DNA of 7,594 bases from NCBI GenBank assembly GCA_049514335.1, contig JBEKVE010000151.1, positions 1 through 7,594 of the forward strand, in the 5' to 3' direction. Source of the stretch: JBEKVE01 sp049514335 (lineage in GTDB: Bacteria > Actinomycetota > Acidimicrobiia > Acidimicrobiales > UBA8190). Each line of letters begins with the position of its first letter. The stretch's first letter is position 1. The notes under the pieces are model-generated. The model saw only the letters and a list, made by a program, of their open reading frames with translations. It had not been told where the DNA came from and ran no database searches. Below are positions 6,476 to 7,594 of this stretch, piece by piece. The position numbers and the translations under genes are program-made.

Positions 6476-7048
6476 TCAGATCTCGAGGAGCTCCTGTTCC
6501 TTGTGGGTCAGCAGCTTGTCGATGGCGGCCACCGTGTCGTGGGTGAGGCGCTCGAGATCACGCTCGACCCGTTCGAGGTCGTCCGACGACAGCTCCCCGT
6601 CGCGCTCGAGGCCCTCGAGCTCGTGGCGGGCCGCCCGGCGCAGGTTGCGCACCGCCACCCGTCCTTCTTCCGCCTTGTGGCGGACCACCTTGACCAGCTC
6701 CTTGCGCCGCTCCTCGGTGAGCGGTGGAAAGGCCAGCCGGATCACGACCCCGTCGTTGGAGGGCGTGATGCCCAGGTCGGAGGCCTGGATGGCCTTCTCG
6801 ATGGAGGCCAGGGTGGACTTGTCGTAGGGGGCGATCACCAAGAGTCGCGCCTCGGGGACGCTCAGGCCGGCGATGGTGCGCAATTCGGCCTCGGAGCCGT
6901 AGACGTCCACCTTGAGGTGCTCCACCAGGCCGGCCGCGGCCCGCCCGGTGCGGACGCCGGAGAATTCGGACCGGGTGTGGGCCACCGCCTTGTCCATCCG
7001 GTCACGGGCGTCCTCGAGCACCACGGCCGAGAGCTCGTCGTCCATCAT
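6476..7048 (-). CDS. frr: Ribosome recycling factor
   Basis: RRF splits the post-termination ribosome together with EF-G in the cytoplasm. The 190 residues fit the usual length of about 185. Domain I is a three-helix bundle formed by the N-terminal helix (about 8-29) and two C-terminal helices (about 111-146 and 154-188); domain II is the beta-rich insert (about 31-105). Family hallmarks seen are EFSGVRTGRA (28-37), VDVYGSEAELRTIAGLSVPEARLL split across 47-70, IQASDLGITPSNDG (87-100), IRLAFPPLTEERRKEL (103-118) and VRNLRR (133-138), which holds the conserved arginine in the domain I helix. The start is one of two adjacent ATG codons (7048 or 7045). The first overlaps the pyrH stop as ATGA, and the nearest purine-rich site (GAGGAG) is about 17 nt upstream, too far to be ideal, so coupling to pyrH translation is likely. 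No uppS follows it; cdsA comes next. Confidence 0.98.
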   Translation of the reverse strand: MMDDELSAVVLEDARDRMDKAVAHTRSEFSGVRTGRAAAGLVEHLKVDVYGSEAELRTIAGLSVPEARLLVIAPYDKSTLASIEKAIQASDLGITPSNDGVVIRLAFPPLTEERRKELVKVVRHKAEEGRVAVRNLRRAARHELEGLERDGELSSDDLERVERDLERLTHDTVAAIDKLLTHKEQELLEI

Positions 7049-7594
7049 CGGATCAGCGTACCGATCTCCTCGCCGGCCAGCGCACGACGCAGGTTGCCGG
7101 GGCCCATGAGGTCGAAGACGAGCACGGGGAGGTGGTTGTCCTTGCAGAAGGTCACGGCCGTGAGGTCCATGACCCGGAGGTCCTGGTTGACCACGTCCAT
7201 GAAGGTGAGCTCGTCATAGCGCCGGGCGTTGGCGTCGAGCTTGGGGTCGGCGCTGTAGACCCCGTCGACGCCGGAATGGGTCCCCTTCAGCAGCACCTCG
7301 GCCTCGATCTCGGCAGCCCGTAGGGCGGCCGAGGTGTCGGTGGTGAAGTAGGGGTTGCCCATCCCCGCGGCGAAAATCACGACGCGGCCCTTCTCGAGGT
7401 GCCGCACGGCCCGGCGCCGGATGTAGGGCTCGGCCACCTCGGCCATGGCGATGGCGGTGAGGACCCGGGTGGGCTGGCCGTGGCGCTCCACGGCGTCCTG
7501 GAGGGCGAGGGCGTTGATGACGGTGGCGAGCATCCCCATGGTGTCCGAGGAGGTGCGGTCCATGCCCTGGCCCTCGCCGATGCTCCCCCGCCAG
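7045..7594 (-). CDS. pyrH: UMP kinase, C-terminal part (partial, 5' end outside window)
   Basis: Bacterial UMP kinase of the amino-acid-kinase fold, which phosphorylates UMP to UDP for nucleotide and cell-envelope precursor synthesis. About 182 C-terminal residues are visible; the frame runs off the right edge, so the N-terminal glycine-rich phosphate-binding region is missing from view. Seen motifs are WRGSIGEGQGMDRTSSD followed by MGMLATVINALALQD (the UMP-binding region), RAVRHLEKGRVVIFAAGMGNPYFTTDT (split here at about nt 7420-7340), the nucleotide-binding GVDGVYSADPK, and a terminal segment ending GTLIR. The TGA stop overlaps the frr ATG by 4 bp. The methionine at 7563 is internal, since family residues continue upstream of it. 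In many bacteria tsf lies just upstream; that cannot be seen here. Confidence 0.97.
   Translation of the reverse strand, partial: WRGSIGEGQGMDRTSSDTMGMLATVINALALQDAVERHGQPTRVLTAIAMAEVAEPYIRRRAVRHLEKGRVVIFAAGMGNPYFTTDTSAALRAAEIEAEVLLKGTHSGVDGVYSADPKLDANARRYDELTFMDVVNQDLRVMDLTAVTFCKDNHLPVLVFDLMGPGNLRRALAGEEIGTLIR

Noticed and set aside
911..7219. Four long open frames on the plus strand (about 418, 643, 567 and 510 codons) lying almost end to end opposite the minus-strand genes.
   Set aside because: They are antisense to clearly recognised conserved genes. Their translations are rich in Arg, Gly, His and Ala with no recognisable domain, as expected from mirror frames in very GC-rich coding DNA.
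1..7594. A mobile element, CRISPR array, RNA gene, phage or defence island, or another undescribed multi-gene system.
   Set aside because: All space except gaps of at most 42 bp is filled by recognised housekeeping genes. No inverted-repeat ends, transposase, spaced repeats, or tRNA-like or rRNA-like sequence was seen.

Overview
The window is a compact, very GC-rich and almost wholly coding stretch of bacterial chromosome. Its gene order is pyrH-frr-cdsA-dxr-rseP-ispG, a housekeeping neighbourhood known from actinobacteria and many other bacteria. GC-rich codon use, GTG starts and Rip1/RseP-, IspG- and PyrH-like sequences that read as actinobacterial point to Actinomycetota. The class Acidimicrobiia or a close uncultured relative is plausible, but this is inference from sequence feel, not a search.

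Layout, from the right edge leftward on the minus strand: the C-terminal part of UMP kinase (pyrH, 7594-7045, start outside the window); ribosome recycling factor (frr, 7048-6476); CDP-diglyceride synthase with a long extra N-terminal region (cdsA, 6433-4688); DXP reductoisomerase (dxr, 4645-3479); a site-2 membrane metalloprotease (rseP/rip1 type, 3482-2151); and HMBPP synthase (ispG, 2134-884). On the plus strand at the left edge is the C-terminal half of an archaeal/eukaryotic-type prolyl-tRNA synthetase (proS, 1-868). It converges on ispG, with 15 bp between the two stop codons.

The six minus-strand genes look like one transcription unit. pyrH/frr and dxr/rseP overlap by 4 bp (ATGA and GTGA), and the other gaps are 16 to 42 bp, each with a Shine-Dalgarno sequence. 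No internal promoter was recognised. The unit joins UMP supply and ribosome recycling to membrane lipid synthesis (CdsA), two steps of MEP isoprenoid synthesis (Dxr, first committed step; IspG, penultimate step) and intramembrane proteolysis.

No mobile element, CRISPR array, tRNA or rRNA gene, phage gene or defence gene was seen, and no evidence of a new multi-gene system. The points worth a second look are variations on known genes: a roughly 310-residue acidic, tryptophan-dotted extension on CdsA; a prolyl-tRNA synthetase whose C-terminal zinc-type domain has no cysteines; an RseP with an N-terminal Pro/Ala-rich tail and an altered AGPxxN-like motif; an IspG with a charged C-terminal tail containing an Ala-Glu repeat; no uppS between frr and cdsA; inverted orientation of proS; and a GC hairpin built around the proS stop codon.
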